The notes: generated by a model not told the origin, from the letters alone. A DNA stretch of 28,254 bases from Schoenoplectus triqueter (GCA_964058805.1 CAXKVV010001090.1:1-28254), one strand, 5' to 3'; shown: positions 9,367 to 20,468, numbered from the stretch's first letter. Numbers and translations are program-made.

Positions 9367-9655
9367 ATCATTAATTTTGTTTTAACATTTTCATCTTATT
9401 GAATCCAAAAATTCATATAATATAGATTTTCTCTCCTCATTTAAAATAAAGTGTGTAATATAATTAAGGTAAAATTTAACTCTTAAAATGATCTAACTTT
9501 TTATATAATTTTTCTCTCCTCATTTAAAATAAAGTGTGTAATATAATTAAGGTGAAACTTTACTATTAAAATGATTTAACTTTTTATATGATCTTTTATA
9601 GATTATTATGTATTTAATTATATTATTTATTATTATAATAATAATTATTATAAAT
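9367..9655 (+). repeat. Dispersed AT-rich repeat, copy 2, with an 83-bp tandem duplication
   Basis: Inverted relative to 4236-4435 and sharing its blocks in the same order. Within it, 9428-9510 and 9511-9593 are two tandem copies of an 83-bp unit that begins TTTCTCTCCTCATTTAAA and differs at only a few positions. Copy 1 has this unit once, so the duplication arose in this copy or its lineage. Confidence 0.75.
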
Positions 9656-10444
9656 ATCAGTATTACTTAGCATTTAAAAATATTGTGTTTAAATTTTCGG
9701 ACCAAGTGTGCTAGTTAGAGAAGAGCACAAATGACCAATCAAAAATATTTCTTATTGACAAGTGTCCAATGACCAATCGGAGAGGAAACAAGAGAAGTAT
9801 GGAGTTTTTTCATGTATGTAGGGTGAATTTGAGAATTTCTGATAGAAATTATTGATATAAAAATCAATAGAATCTATACTATATAAGTGATAGGTGTCAT
9901 TAAAGAGGAAAATCATAATTTTATCATAAAAAAGCAATTTTTCCTAATAAAAAAAAATAGTTCTTGTTTTATTCTAGTAAAAATTATAAAAAAGGAAACA
10001 AATTATTCAAAAGGACTCATATAAAAAAAATAAACTAGAAAGGAAGGGGGAGGACAATGGAGGACAAACCAATATAGCATTGCATTTTTTTTCCTTGTAC
10101 TGTAATAGAACAATTGGATCATTCCATTTTGGAGGAAGGGTAATATTGTAAAATCAGCACTACAACAGATTAATAATAAATTAAATGAAGGAATGAAGAT
10201 AAAATAATTATAATATGATTTGAAGCGGATATAAGATATTATAGTGTTCTGATGGATATTCATAATTTTAAGAAATTTGATGCGTATAACGGAAATTATC
10301 CCTTAAAAAAACCAATAACTATGGGCATACCTAGATGGACATGTCTTGGCTCAAGCAAAAGCAAAAAAGATGAAGGGGGCTCCAACGTTAGTTCTAAATG
10401 TAGAGAAAATAAAATTGTAAGCTTATATATTTCATTCATCAAGC
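9656..10444. other. AT-rich intergenic sequence
   Basis: No gene recognised. AATGACCAATC occurs twice (about 9729 and 9769) but no transcription unit follows. Open stretches on both strands at 10003-10509 show no domain, and the plus-strand one runs into the arm of the next element. Confidence 0.45.
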
Positions 10445-11690
10445 ACCTTGCGAGTTACTATACGGAACTTTTTCTTAAAGAGCCGGCCACACTAACTTAT
10501 TTATATTAAGAATTATATTTTAAATTTATTTTCACAAAAAGACGCAACCCGATCTCATGTCTTTTAAAATATATTCTCCGTGCCCGACAGTTGACCGTGT
10601 CAAAACAAGATTGAAGAGCGTAAATCTAACTCACGCCCTTCAGTTCAAACTTGAAGAGCGCAAGCTCAGCTCACGCCCTTCAATTGAGTTAGCTGATAGA
10701 TCTTTTCGCGAACTTTTTCGGATTGAATTTAAATGTCCCGATCAAAGTTTTTTATCAAAAGTTATAAATATTTAAAGATCAAATGTTCAACTCATCAGTA
10801 CAGATTTAAAAATTCTTAAGCCCATTACTCATTATATATAACAAATAATTTCAATTATATTTATGTTTGTAATTAAAAATTTAAATATAATTTTAGTTAT
10901 TTATATATATATAAATAATTAAAACTAATTAAAATTATAATTAAAAAGTATATTATATTTTTATTTTTAAATATAATTCGTTTAGTTATTAATTATATTT
11001 ATATTTCATTATCAATAGGTTATAATTTTAATTATAATGTTAAATATAATTTTAATTAATTTTAACTATTTATATATATAAATAACTAAAATTATATTTA
11101 AAATTCTAATTATAAACATAAATATAATTTTGATTATAATTTTAAATATAATTTTGATTATAATTTTAAATATAATTTGAATTAATTTTAACCATTTATA
11201 TATAAATAACTAAAGTTATATTTAAATTTTTAATTAAAATATAAATATAAATATAATTTTAATTATTTATTATATATAATGAGTAGTGGACTAAAGAATT
11301 TTTAAATCTGTGCTGATGAGTTAAAATTTTAATTTTTAAATGTTTATAATTTTTCATAGGAAACTTCAATTGGGACATTTAAATACAATCTGGAAAGCTC
11401 ATGAAAAGGTCTATCTACTAGATCAAATGTAGAGCGTGAGTCAGACTTGTGTCTTTCAAATTTGAGCTGAAGAGCGTGAGATTTGTTTGTGACCTTCAAT
11501 CTTGATTGGATACGGTCAGCTATCGGGTAAGAAAAATACACTTTAAAGGGTGTGAATCCAGATTACGCTCTTTACATTATACTCCGTGAAAATAAATTTA
11601 TAGCGGGGTCCTTGACGTAAATAAATTTACTGCAAGTACTTTTAAGAAAAAAACCCTTACTATACCGCTAGCAAACGTGGTAACGTGCAT
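10445..11690. mobile_element. Large foldback element (about 1.25 kb), arms of about 350-400 bp
   Basis: The left arm (about 10445-10840) and the reverse complement of the right arm (about 11290-11690) align along their length. Shared landmarks are the TTTTTCTTAAA block, AAATTTATTTTCAC, the GACCGT..C.AAAC/TCAAGATTGAAG block, repeated GAAGAGCG/CACGC(C/T)CTTCA motifs, TAGATAGA/TGATAGATC, ATTTAAATGTCCC, and AYTCATCAGYACAGATTTAAAAATTCTT at the inner edge. In the left arm the GAAGAGCG...CACGCCCTTCA unit is itself tandemly doubled (10612-10690). The centre (10840-11285) is extremely AT-rich with nested inverted TATAATTTTAAATATAATTTT-type repeats. No transposase is present. Long-arm foldbacks occur among MULE-type and other non-autonomous elements, so I do not choose. 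Outer borders are approximate. Confidence 0.75.
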
Positions 11691-12564
11691 AGGCTCTACT
11701 TCCAGAAATCCACTCCCAAATAAAAATTAGGAGTAGATAAGGATAACATATTTTGGTGAATCTCTAAGCTTGAATATGGGGCAAATTTGACAAAATGAAA
11801 AGGAGTCCGACCTGCCTATATCTATAAATATATCACGGACAAGAATAGATGGCAATTGAGAAAAGAAGGTTCTCTTCTTGTTTGTTGGAGTTCATCACCC
11901 CTTTTGGGGGACTAATTGCCACTTGCGGTCAATGGCCTCTAGTACCACCAATTGAGACCTCTACAACCTATGTGCATTTCTTTCTTTTCTGTCTACTTTT
12001 CATACTTGTGGTTGTGGGCCAGCAACCCAACAACCAGTCACTAATCAACAAGTAGTAGGAACACTTAACAACGCTTATTGCTCAAGGTAAAGGACCTCTA
12101 GCCTATGGGTAGGCTTTTGATATCTCCATTTGAGAAGTAAGAGGGGGGCATGTAAGCTGTCGATGTAGAGAAGTCAGCTCGCAAGGTAGATAATGGAAAT
12201 AGAGTTCTCCTTCAGAGGATGAAATGGAGAAGGAGAGAGGGCTAGGTCATAGGTGGGTTTAATTTAGTTGATGAATTTCTTGAGAGTGAGTGCTGAGTAT
12301 GATTAAAGAGGAAAGATGCTGTCTGAGGCAATAATCAGATTGGGGAGATGGAAGTGCATGATAGTACATGCTTGGTCTGACAAAAGTTGGCGCACTTTAC
12401 GGACACCAGTGCCAATGAGTCCAAAGTACAATACGAATATACACATGCACAACCAAACATTTGGTCATTGGATCAGGATCTGTTTTACTGGCTGCAGTGC
12501 TGCTGCACACACAAACCTATTCTGACACACAGCATACATTCCTGCCAGCTTTCTTTTATTAATT
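11691..12564. other. Higher-GC unassigned region
   Basis: This stretch is visibly less AT-rich than its neighbours. A TATAAATA box (about 11823) is followed by an ATG at 11849 opening a 68-codon frame with a hydrophobic C-terminal half (about residues 41-57). The ATG is too close to the box for a normal leader. A second frame at 12316-12525 has no recognisable domain. It could be a relic exon, a non-coding transcript or captured DNA. I do not recognise it. Confidence 0.3.
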
Positions 12565-13535
12565 AAAGTAATTAAAAATCGGGATCTCGTAAGATTTTTT
12601 TATGAAATAGACTGACTGGATCGAGTTTAGAAACCTTGGATCGATTACAAATTTTGTATGTTTTAATTAATTATTTGTTTAGTTATCCAGTATGTTTAAT
12701 TATTTATTGAATAGTATAGAAAATAATTAGAAATATGATCTTGTAATGTTTAATAATATATTTATATACTATTAAACATATTTATATTTTTTTATTATGT
12801 ATTCAATGTTTATTAAGAACTAAAATATATATACATACATTTACTAAAAAATAATGATGAAAAAGTAGATGTTCAAAACTTCAAACACGTTTTTGAGCTT
12901 GAAGATGATGTTTTTTGGTTTTGAAAATTATCGTAACAGCGTAAACAATTAACCTTGTAGATCTCATTGTAAACTATTTGTGGCCGCATAGCACGTTTCA
13001 ATTGGAATTTTCTATTAAAAGTTATGACTGTTCGAAGATGAGGTATTCGGATTTCAATTTTATCTTCTAATCTCATCTCCATTTGTTTGATCGAGAGCAT
13101 CGATAAATGAAATATTATAAAAATTCAACAATTAATTAAAAACAAACTAAATCATTGAATAAATAACTAAATAAATTATTAAAAACTATAAATATGTATA
13201 TTTATTCTAATTCATAATAAATATGTATAAATATAACTATTTATTCTAGTTTACTATTTTTATAATTTTCTTTTATGATTTTCTAAAAATACATATTATT
13301 AATAATATTATATATAACACACTATTAAACAGACTAATATTTATAATTATTTTCTAAACTATTTAATAAATAATTAAATATACTAAAATAGCTAAATAAA
13401 TTACAAACATAATAAATAACTAATTGAACAAAACATATAGAATTTGTAAAAAAAAAAAATAGGACCGAGTTTCAAACTCGATCCAAGATAATCGGTCTAA
13501 TTTATAAAATAAATCTTACCAAATCCTGATTTTTA
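12565..13535. mobile_element. Non-autonomous element with long (about 210-bp) terminal inverted repeats
   Basis: The left end, TAAAAATCGGGATCTCG then TAAGATTTTTTTATGAAATAG, aligns with the reversed right end, TAAAAATCAGGATTTGG then TAAGATTTATTTTATAAATTAG. Both continue with GGATCGAGTTTRGAAAC, a CAAATTYTRTATGTTTT block and TTTAATTATTTATTRAATAG, to about 12780 and 13320. Between the arms, 12873-13100 has a 75-codon minus-strand frame of unknown nature. Long inverted repeats suggest a Mutator-like derivative, but no clear 9-bp target duplication is visible. Confidence 0.7.
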
Positions 13536-15730
13536 GTTATTTAATTGCTAAAAAAAATCTGCATTCTTGCAGCTGCATCATTTTCCTTTCTTTTCTGTTT
13601 CAATCAGTACGGCCCTTTATCCAATTGGGCTCTGTGAATTTCACGTATCATGGCCTCACTCATACTTTATTTCCTCTTTTCAGATTTATTTTCCCTTTTG
13701 TATATATTTTCTTTCAAAAAAAAGGAGAGGCTCTAAGCTCTGTTTAATTATATTACAATACAACAGGTAACACTTCTATTTGGAATATGAAAATCAGCAA
13801 CTATTCAGAGAGATGCTCCATGGCAGGCTCTTGTTTTCGTTCGTTTTACAACCATTTTCATCTTTCTTTGCGCATCCATTTGCGATTTTTCTCATTGGAT
13901 ATTATTTGATTGTGTTTAGAAACTGGGCAGATAGTTCACAAATCTATCTCTAAAATATCCATGATGTATTGCCGCGAAGCAAATAAAGTATTGATATCAT
14001 CTAAAATAATATGAACACAAATTTAACGCCAAATTCATTCAAATAAATGTCTAAAAATTTAAGATTATTTAATATCAAATAAATGAATGTAAATAAAATT
14101 CCTTCCAAAAATATATGAATATAAATAATATACATAATATATCAAATAAACAAAATATTTCCAAAAATGAATTTGAATATGAATTTGAAAATTAAAAAAA
14201 ATACAATCTTTTTTTGAGGTAAGTAGGCTTAAGCCTACTTTTAAAAAAATACTGTCTTCTATTGTTTTTTTTTTGTAATTTTCTAATTAAGGCAACGGCC
14301 ATCAAATTTCCCAATACAAAAAACAACTTCCGATATCCCCTCTTTATGTACATTTCCTCATGCAAACTTTTATAAGATATCATCTTCAGCCCATTAATTT
14401 AACTTCATATCAAATGAAATAATATACGATTTTGCTGAGATGGATACACCGACACCGGGTCCAACATTTAGAGTGGGATAATATATGATTGTGGGTATAC
14501 AGGACTGGCGCCACAAATCAGAGAGGGTTATGTGGGTCATCGGACTAGATAACGAAAATGGGGGACAGGACAGTGTTGTCCTGGTCATTTGTATTTGTTG
14601 CTTTCTTCTGAAATCATGTGGTTTTATTATGAAGGTAAAGGGAGTTAATGGTTAATTTCGTTGTGAAAGAACTAAGAGATATTGGCCTAAGTGTAGGGAG
14701 TGACAAGGAATAAGGTAAAGAAGGTAATGTACAGGGTTCTGTATGCCATGTACGTTCTGACAGTGTAAATCGTGAATAGTTTTGTAAATCTGTTTCCTAT
14801 CTGCAGTCGCTATCTAGTTCCTTTGGTGTATAGTTTTGTAAATGTCAATGATTCGATTTGATTCATGATTACACTCTGTATTTACACGGATTCAGTATTT
14901 GACAATATTTGAAATCTGAAAAAGCCTAAGCAATCTGGAAAAAAAAAGTTTATTAAAGTCATGAGAGAGGTGACATTTAAATTTTTCTATAACAAGAGAT
15001 GTTTTCTATAAAAGGATTCCTACAAAAGGGAAAATGTGTTTAGGTACCTGTTGAAACTCCTCAAAGCCAAATTTTGTAAAAATCTGGTCCACATGCATTC
15101 TTCCAGACTGAATACCCAAAATGAAAAGAAATAAAAATGGAGAAAATACGTGATTTTTTTGTAATGCAAGAATAAAAAAGTGAACGTGAAATAACTAAAT
15201 TATGCTGACTATTTTACCAGTTATTTATTAAGATAGGAAAGTACGGAAATTATCCAGATGCTTAGTCAGACTTTTCACACTGAAATTGGAGCTTATTATT
15301 AAGTAATTGAGGTAATTAATTTTGTCATTTTGTACAAGTAAATCCAGTGCAACATATACCGATGGTGCAAAATATACAATGGTTTGGGTACCAGTGGAGA
15401 ATTAATTAACTTTCATAGAATTTACAGTCACATACACTATAGAATGGTTGTACTGGCACAGCTCAAGACAACTTCCGTTACCAGTATGAGTATGCCAACA
15501 ACTAATGAGTCATATAGCCAGGCACCATATGGCCCATATCACAACCAATTAATAAAAGTAACACCACTTTCCAGAAGAATATGCCTCAATAGGACTTAGG
15601 GACCTAACAGTATATGTCACAAACGGCCCCACTGCTTTGCCATTGTAGTTTTAGTTTATGACCGTGGCTCTAGACGAAAAAAAAGGTAAACTTTTAGATA
15701 AAATAAATTAATTAAAAAGAATTTGAAATG
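13536..15730. other. Intergenic region of 2.2 kb
   Basis: No gene, RNA gene or transposon end that I can support. Short open stretches (13567-13770, 14394-14588 minus, 15384-15599) have no domain and no coding-like composition. The only structures noted are the palindrome at 14221-14240 and a small imperfect one at about 14565-14585. Confidence 0.45.
14221..14240. repeat. Perfect 20-bp palindrome
   Basis: AAGTAGGCTT is followed directly by AAGCCTACTT, with T-rich sequence on the left and A-rich sequence on the right that extend the possible stem imperfectly. It could be a hairpin, a dimeric protein site or a transposon footprint. Confidence 0.8.
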
Positions 15731-15735
15731 GGAGG
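15731..15735. repeat. Left target-site duplication of the LTR element
   Basis: GGAGG sits directly before the 5' LTR and matches AGAGG after the 3' LTR (20469-20473) at four of five positions. This is the expected length for Ty1/copia. Confidence 0.6.
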
Positions 15736-15913
15736 TGTTAGAATATCTAGTAATAATTATCTAATTTGAGGAAATTTGTCGAATTTTATCTTGATCAGTT
15801 TTCTCATTTTCCGCATTATTATTTTTCTTATATGCTGTAATTCTGTACTATAAATATGTAACTAGAGAATAAAATATAATTATCAAAATTTAAATACCTT
15901 ATCTTTGCCAAGA
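15736..15913 (+). repeat. 5' LTR of the outer element (178 bp)
   Basis: It begins TGTTAGAATATCTAG and aligns with 20284-20468 along its whole length. Shared internal blocks are GAATTTTATCTTGAT, a CTATAAA box with ATGTAAC just after it, and an ATACCTTATCTTT end. The last bases are CCAAGA against CTAACA in the partner, so the canonical CA end is mutated. Confidence 0.87.
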
Positions 15914-15929
15914 TGATATCAGAGTTCAG
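15914..15929 (+). other. Primer-binding site, initiator methionine tRNA type
   Basis: TGATATCAGAGTTCAG follows the LTR directly. It differs by one base from TGGTATCAGAG, the usual plant copia primer site complementary to the 3' end of initiator tRNA-Met. It places the LTR border exactly. Confidence 0.8.
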
Positions 15930-15960
15930 AAAACTGTAGCCGGCGGCATTATTATTTTGT

Positions 15961-18284
15961 TTATGTGCACCGTGCTGGCGAGCAAAATGACATTTCAGAA
16001 CGAAAAAAACCGTCATATTTTAGAAGTAACTCGATCTCTTCTTTTTCAAATGAATGTTCCAAAAAAATTTTTGGTCAGAAGCAGTCCTCACCGCTGTTCA
16101 TCTCATCAATAGACTCCCTACTCCCATTTTAAATTTTTAAATCACAAAAGTCATTTTTCAGTTCTAACAAACCAATCTATCAACCTAGACCATCTCCGCA
16201 TATTTGGGTGCACATATTTTATTCACATCAAAAGACATGATAAGTTTGATAAAAATACACTCAAAATGATTTTTCTCAGTTACTCTTCTAAACAAAAAGG
16301 TTACAAATATTTTGATCCTATCAAACAAAAATTACATATCTCTCGGAATGTCCATTTTTTTGAACATGAACAATTTTATAAGGATAGTGGTGACATCAAT
16401 CCACGGGATTTCCTCCCCGCTACCCTTCCCGCACTAACCTTGTTTGAAGGTACCACCACCTTCCCTCAGAGCGGGTTGCCTTCAGGGGGAGATTTGGAGC
16501 ACACTTCAAGGGGAGATATGCGACTGGATAACATGGAACTAGAGCCAGAGCCTCACGTCGAACAACCTGATCCAGTTGAAGTGCAGCCAAGAAGAACAAC
16601 TCGCCCTACACGACCACCATCTAGGTTACAAGATTATGTAACCTGCAAGGTAAGTTATCCTATCTAAGATTATATTTCCTATAATAAGGTGTCTCCTAAA
16701 TATATGTCATATCTAGGGGTAGTAGATAGGGCAAGTGAACCAGACAGTTACTCAATGGCCAAAGACCAGTCTATATGGCGTGTAGCCATGAGCGAAGAAC
16801 TCAAAGCTCTTGAAAAAAATGAAACATGGTCACTTGTAATGTTACCAAAAGGTAAGAAACTTGTAGGATGCAAATGAGTCTATAAAAACAAATATAATAG
16901 TGATGGAACTATAGAAAGACACAAGGCCAGACTGGTAGCAAAAGGTTTTACTCAAACATATGGTCTAGACTACCAAGAGACATTTACCCCAGTTGCAAAA
17001 ATGAGTATTGTGCAAATTTTATTATCAATGGCTGTTAATTCGGGATGAGATCTATCTCAAATGGATGTTAAAAATACATTCCTACAAGGTACACTAGAAG
17101 AAGAGGTATACATGACTCTGCCTCCTGGATATGAGAATAACTCAAATAAAGATCTCGTGTGCAAGTTGAATAAGTCCATTTACGGCCTCAAACAATCTCC
17201 TCGAGTATGGTATAGCAAGCTTAGTCATTCTCTTTTATCACACAATTTTGTAAAAAGATCAGCAGATTCATCCATATTTGTTCAACATTCAGGTGATATA
17301 ATAATCATTGTCCTTGTGTATGTAGATGATATTATCATTACAGGGAATAATGAAAAGGAGATTAAAAATATGAAAAACTATCTAAAAAATGAGTTTGACA
17401 TTAAATACTTAAGGAAAACTCAAGTATTTTCTAGGGATCGAAATTGCATATTCAAAGGAAAAATGTTTGTTTTTATCTCAAAGAAAATATATTCTTGACC
17501 TGCTAAACGAGACCGATAAACTGGGTGCAAAACCAGCAAACACTCCAATGGAACCTAATAAAAAGTTATACTTGGATGAAGGTGAACTCTTGAAAGACAT
17601 AGGACAATATCAAAGACTTGTTGGTAAGTTAATTTATCTTATTGTCATTAGACCAGACATTTCATTTGTTGTGAGTCTAGTAAGTCAGTTTATGCATGCA
17701 CCCAGGACCACCCACTTAGAGGCTGTGGACAGGATACTACGGTATCTAAAAAAATCCCCAGATCAAGGCATAAGTATGAGGAAAAATACAACTAATACAA
17801 TTGTTGGTTATTCAGATGTAGATTTGGCTGGAAGCTATGATTGGAAGTCAACCACAGGATACTGCACATTTGTGGGAGGAAATCTCATTACTTGGAAAAG
17901 CAAGAAGTAGAATGTGGTTGCAAGATCAAGTGTAGAAGCAGAATACCAAGGTATGGCCTCTACTGCAAGCGAATTGATTTGGATTAAGCAGCTATTAGAA
18001 GATATGAAGATTACCTATAGTGAGCCAATACAAATGTACTGTGATAACCAAGCAGCAAGACATATTGCATCTAATCCGGTGTTCCATGAAAGAACCAAAC
18101 ATATAGAAGTAGATTGTCATTTTGTATAAGAAAAGGTTCAAGCTGGAATAATAAAAACTCTATTCGTAAGAAGTCAGGAGCAGATAGCAGACATCTTAAC
18201 CAAAGCTCTAGACAGAGGACCTTTTGAAAAACTATTAGTCAAGTTGGGATCAATCGATATTTTTGAGCCCAACTTGAGGGGGAG
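15961..18284 (+). pseudogene. Broken copia pol: integrase end, reverse transcriptase, RNase H
   Basis: Order: the end of the integrase core (SER..RHILEVTRSLLFQMNVP at about 15995-16060, FWSEAVLTAVHLINRLPTP to about 16125, HLRIFGC near 16195), the integrase tail (YSSKQKGYKYFDP at 16279), a Pro/Glu-rich linker, reverse transcriptase ([13 protein letters not shown] near 16920; catalytic YVDD at 17319-17330; KSIYGLKQSPRVWY near 17175) and RNase H (YSD.DLAGS, ARSSVEAEY, YCDNQAARHIASNP), ending EPNLRGSVE at the polypurine tract. Lesions: an extra A in the A-run at 16003-16009, a frame change between about 16120 and 16190, stops at 16665, 16875, 17046, 17908 and 18127, and an extra A at 17415-17418. 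Several stops replace Trp or Gln codons by one base. It cannot make active enzyme. Gag and protease are absent. Confidence 0.95.
18273..18284 (+). other. Polypurine tract of the inner copia element
   Basis: CTTGAGGGGGAG immediately precedes TGTTGAAG. This is the standard copia arrangement, where the tract primes plus-strand synthesis at the 3' LTR edge. Confidence 0.85.
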
Positions 18285-18545
18285 TGTTGAAGATAAATTG
18301 TGATCTCATATTATGGAATCTTCACAGATCAAGCAATCAAGGAAAGAAGTTGTGATTAGGATAATCAAATAGCCGTTAGCAGCAATTAGAAAATAATCCA
18401 ACCATTATTATTAGATTGTAATCATGTGTATTAGGAAAGCAACAAACAACTCTTATGCAATCTGCCTACATATAGGCTTGTAGTTTCAAATGTAAAAGAC
18501 ACACGGAATAATAACAAAAGAGCATTACTCATATTCATAAAATCA
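18285..18545 (+). repeat. 3' LTR of the inner copia element (end uncertain)
   Basis: Starts TGTTGAAGATAAATTGTG right after the inner polypurine tract. It contains leader-like sequence (CTACATATAGGC, then an A-rich stretch near 18500). It has no partner upstream of the pol remnant, so the inner element lost its 5' half. The 3' border is a guess, as no matching LTR or target duplication fixes it. Confidence 0.55.
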
Positions 18546-19544
18546 TTAGATGTAGACCGTGAATAGTCCATGGACCTCTCCAAATTAAAATTAGTTGCTC
18601 TCCTGTGACTGTGAGTCGAGCATACTTGCCACAAATCCAAAATTATTTAATGATGTCATCTGTGTGAGGACCACTTGAGTCTCCAGATTATTTTTTCGCC
18701 TAAATTTGTATGTGAGTTTGGTATTTGATTATTTGATTAATCTGGGATTTGTTATTAAGATGTGGTAATTTGAAGGTCTAAATATTGGATGGTTTTGATT
18801 TGTGTAGTTTGGGTGATTTGGTTAATTGAACATTTATTAATTGGTATTTGTGTTTTTGGAGATAGAGATAAAATTATCTATGATAGGTATTTAATTTGAG
18901 AATTGGCTGAACGTTAGTGTAGGGTAATTTGATGAGAAAAGAGTATCTCTTAACTGCTACCCAACTCCCTAAACACTCTTCTGATTGGATATGCTTTGTT
19001 GCTTCATAAGGTGTTGTAAACCTAAGGGAATATGTCTTGTGTGGACCGTGTTAAGATTAGAGATATTTGATTGGTTGATTAGTGCTGCTCGACACTCCGT
19101 ATCAAATTTACTCTCTCTAATTTGGTCACATAATAGAAAGATATGTTGAGATCCACACTATTTATGTCCATATCTATTATGTTGCTCTATCCGATCATAT
19201 CTGCGTCATGAATCTGATCTGTCTAGATTCATTGTGTTTGTTCTGCTTGATAGAAGATTGTTTCTTCGTCTCTCATACATCTCCATTTGAACAGTCTCGT
19301 CTTCCATTCTTCTCTGAAATTGACTAACTCATGTCAATCTTCACAACTACTGCTCAGGCTAAATCGCCTCCCTGTTCACTACCACTGCTTGACTCACTGT
19401 ACAACCTCTATGATGCCTTAGCCTCATTATTTTTCGTCTTGCCTCTTATTTTAATCTGTCTTAGACTCGGTGCATCTGCACATTCTGTTATTTGCTCGGA
19501 CCTTAGTAGTCATCTCCCGAGCCGACAGTTGTAGCCTCAAGACA

Positions 19545-19596
19545 TGCTTATGTGCTACTGTGCCATGTGTTGCTTATGTGCTACTGTGCCATATGT
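19545..19596 (+). repeat. 26-bp tandem duplication
   Basis: Two adjacent 26-bp units beginning TGCTTATGTGCTACTGTGCC differ at one base (GTGT versus ATGT near the end). Confidence 0.9.
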
Positions 19597-19939
19597 TACA
19601 TCCGTGACAACAGTCCTCATCTGTTTCTGAAGATTGTGCCATCTGAAATCTCTCTGGTAGTAACTCTCAACCGTCTTTCTCGAGATTGTGCCATTTTTTT
19701 TCAAACTGAAGATATACTCTACCAAAATATCTTCAATTTTGGAGTGGGTGTTAACCATAAGATTCTGATCATCTTCGATGTCTAACTCTGCTTCGCTGTC
19801 AGACCTGTTCCCAACCACCATCACTATTTAACATCCACACTCAGTCCTGCACACAAATTTAATCAGCTGTTGTAACCTTGTTTGCATCACCATAGTCAGT
19901 CTTAGCACTTGCTCCCTCTTGTACACCCATTTGCAAAAT

Positions 19940-20215
19940 CACGACCTTCGAGCTATCATGGAACCATGACCATTCAGTCTTCTGAATCCAAGACCGTCGG
20001 GTCGTCTAAAGAAATATGAACCTTGTTTTTCATATGAAAACAGATGATCTTTCGCCCATCTGGACCTTTGATTCATCTAAAATCTAGATTTTCAAGTCAT
20101 CTGAAATATAAACTTTCAGGTCATCTAAAAATCTAAACCTTTCGGTCATTCTGAACCCAATAACTTGAATCATTCTAAATTCACAATCTTTGATCATCTG
20201 CAGTTACTTTCTTCA
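19940..20215 (+). repeat. Degenerate minisatellite, unit about 25 bp
   Basis: About ten imperfect units share a core like ACCTTTCGGTCATCTRAAA. Clear units start near 19968, 19992, 20067, 20091, 20115 and 20141. Strong divergence between units indicates an old array. It sits just before the outer polypurine tract. Confidence 0.7.
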
Positions 20216-20272
20216 TCTCTTTGGTGAATTCATCTTTAAACTTCAAATGCAATCTTCGTTGGCATTTTTAGT

Positions 20273-20283
20273 TTGAGGGAGAA
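20273..20283 (+). other. Polypurine tract of the outer element
   Basis: TTGAGGGAGAA directly precedes the TGTTAG of the 3' LTR, the normal position for the plus-strand primer. Confidence 0.85.
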
Positions 20284-20468
20284 TGTTAGAATATCTAGTA
20301 TTAATTATCTAATCTAGATAAATCTATAGAATTTTATCTTGATTAGTTTTCTAATTTTCTACATTGTTACTTTCCTTATATGTTTTAATTCCCCACTATA
20401 AACATGTAACTTGAGAGTATAATACAATGTATAATTTTGAAAAGTCAAATATCTTATATTTACTAACA
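20284..20468 (+). repeat. 3' LTR of the outer element (185 bp)
   Basis: Starts TGTTAGAATATCTAG and ends CTAACA, so its ends are perfect 6-bp inverted repeats. It aligns with 15736-15913. Divergence of about a fifth by eye indicates an old insertion. Confidence 0.87.

Larger units (their letters stand above)
18546..20272 (+). other. Non-coding internal region of the outer LTR element
   Basis: About 1.7 kb without polyprotein motifs. It holds a doubled 26-bp unit (19545-19596), a repeated AGATTGTGCCAT (about 19631 and 19685) and a degenerate minisatellite (19940-20215). Open stretches at 19331-19534 and 19555-19824 have no domain. It looks like internal sequence of a non-autonomous or heavily decayed LTR element. 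Confidence 0.6.
15736..20468 (+). mobile_element. Nested or chimeric Ty1/copia LTR element, 4.7 kb, defective
   Basis: This element is bounded by two short related LTRs (178 and 185 bp, roughly four-fifths identical by eye) that start TGTTAG and end near CTAACA. It has a primer-binding site after the first LTR, a polypurine tract before the second and a 5-bp target duplication. Gag, protease and most of integrase are missing: recognisable polyprotein starts in the middle of integrase only about 50 bases after the primer site. The polyprotein part ends in a second polypurine tract and a second type of LTR start (TGTTGAAG) at 18285, which does not match the outer LTRs. About 1.75 kb of non-coding internal sequence follows. 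The simplest reading is a copia element inserted in another and then deleted at its 5' side. A template-switched chimera is the alternative. Confidence 0.85.

Noticed and set aside
10557..11541. Homologous small proteins in the two arms of the foldback element
   Set aside because: The frames are copies of the same arm sequence, and substitutions by eye are not concentrated at third positions, so protein-level selection is not supported.
16266..18129. Four open frames with integrase, reverse transcriptase and RNase H motifs as separate functional genes
   Set aside because: They are fragments of one copia polyprotein separated by stop codons and a frameshift, and are described as one pseudogene.
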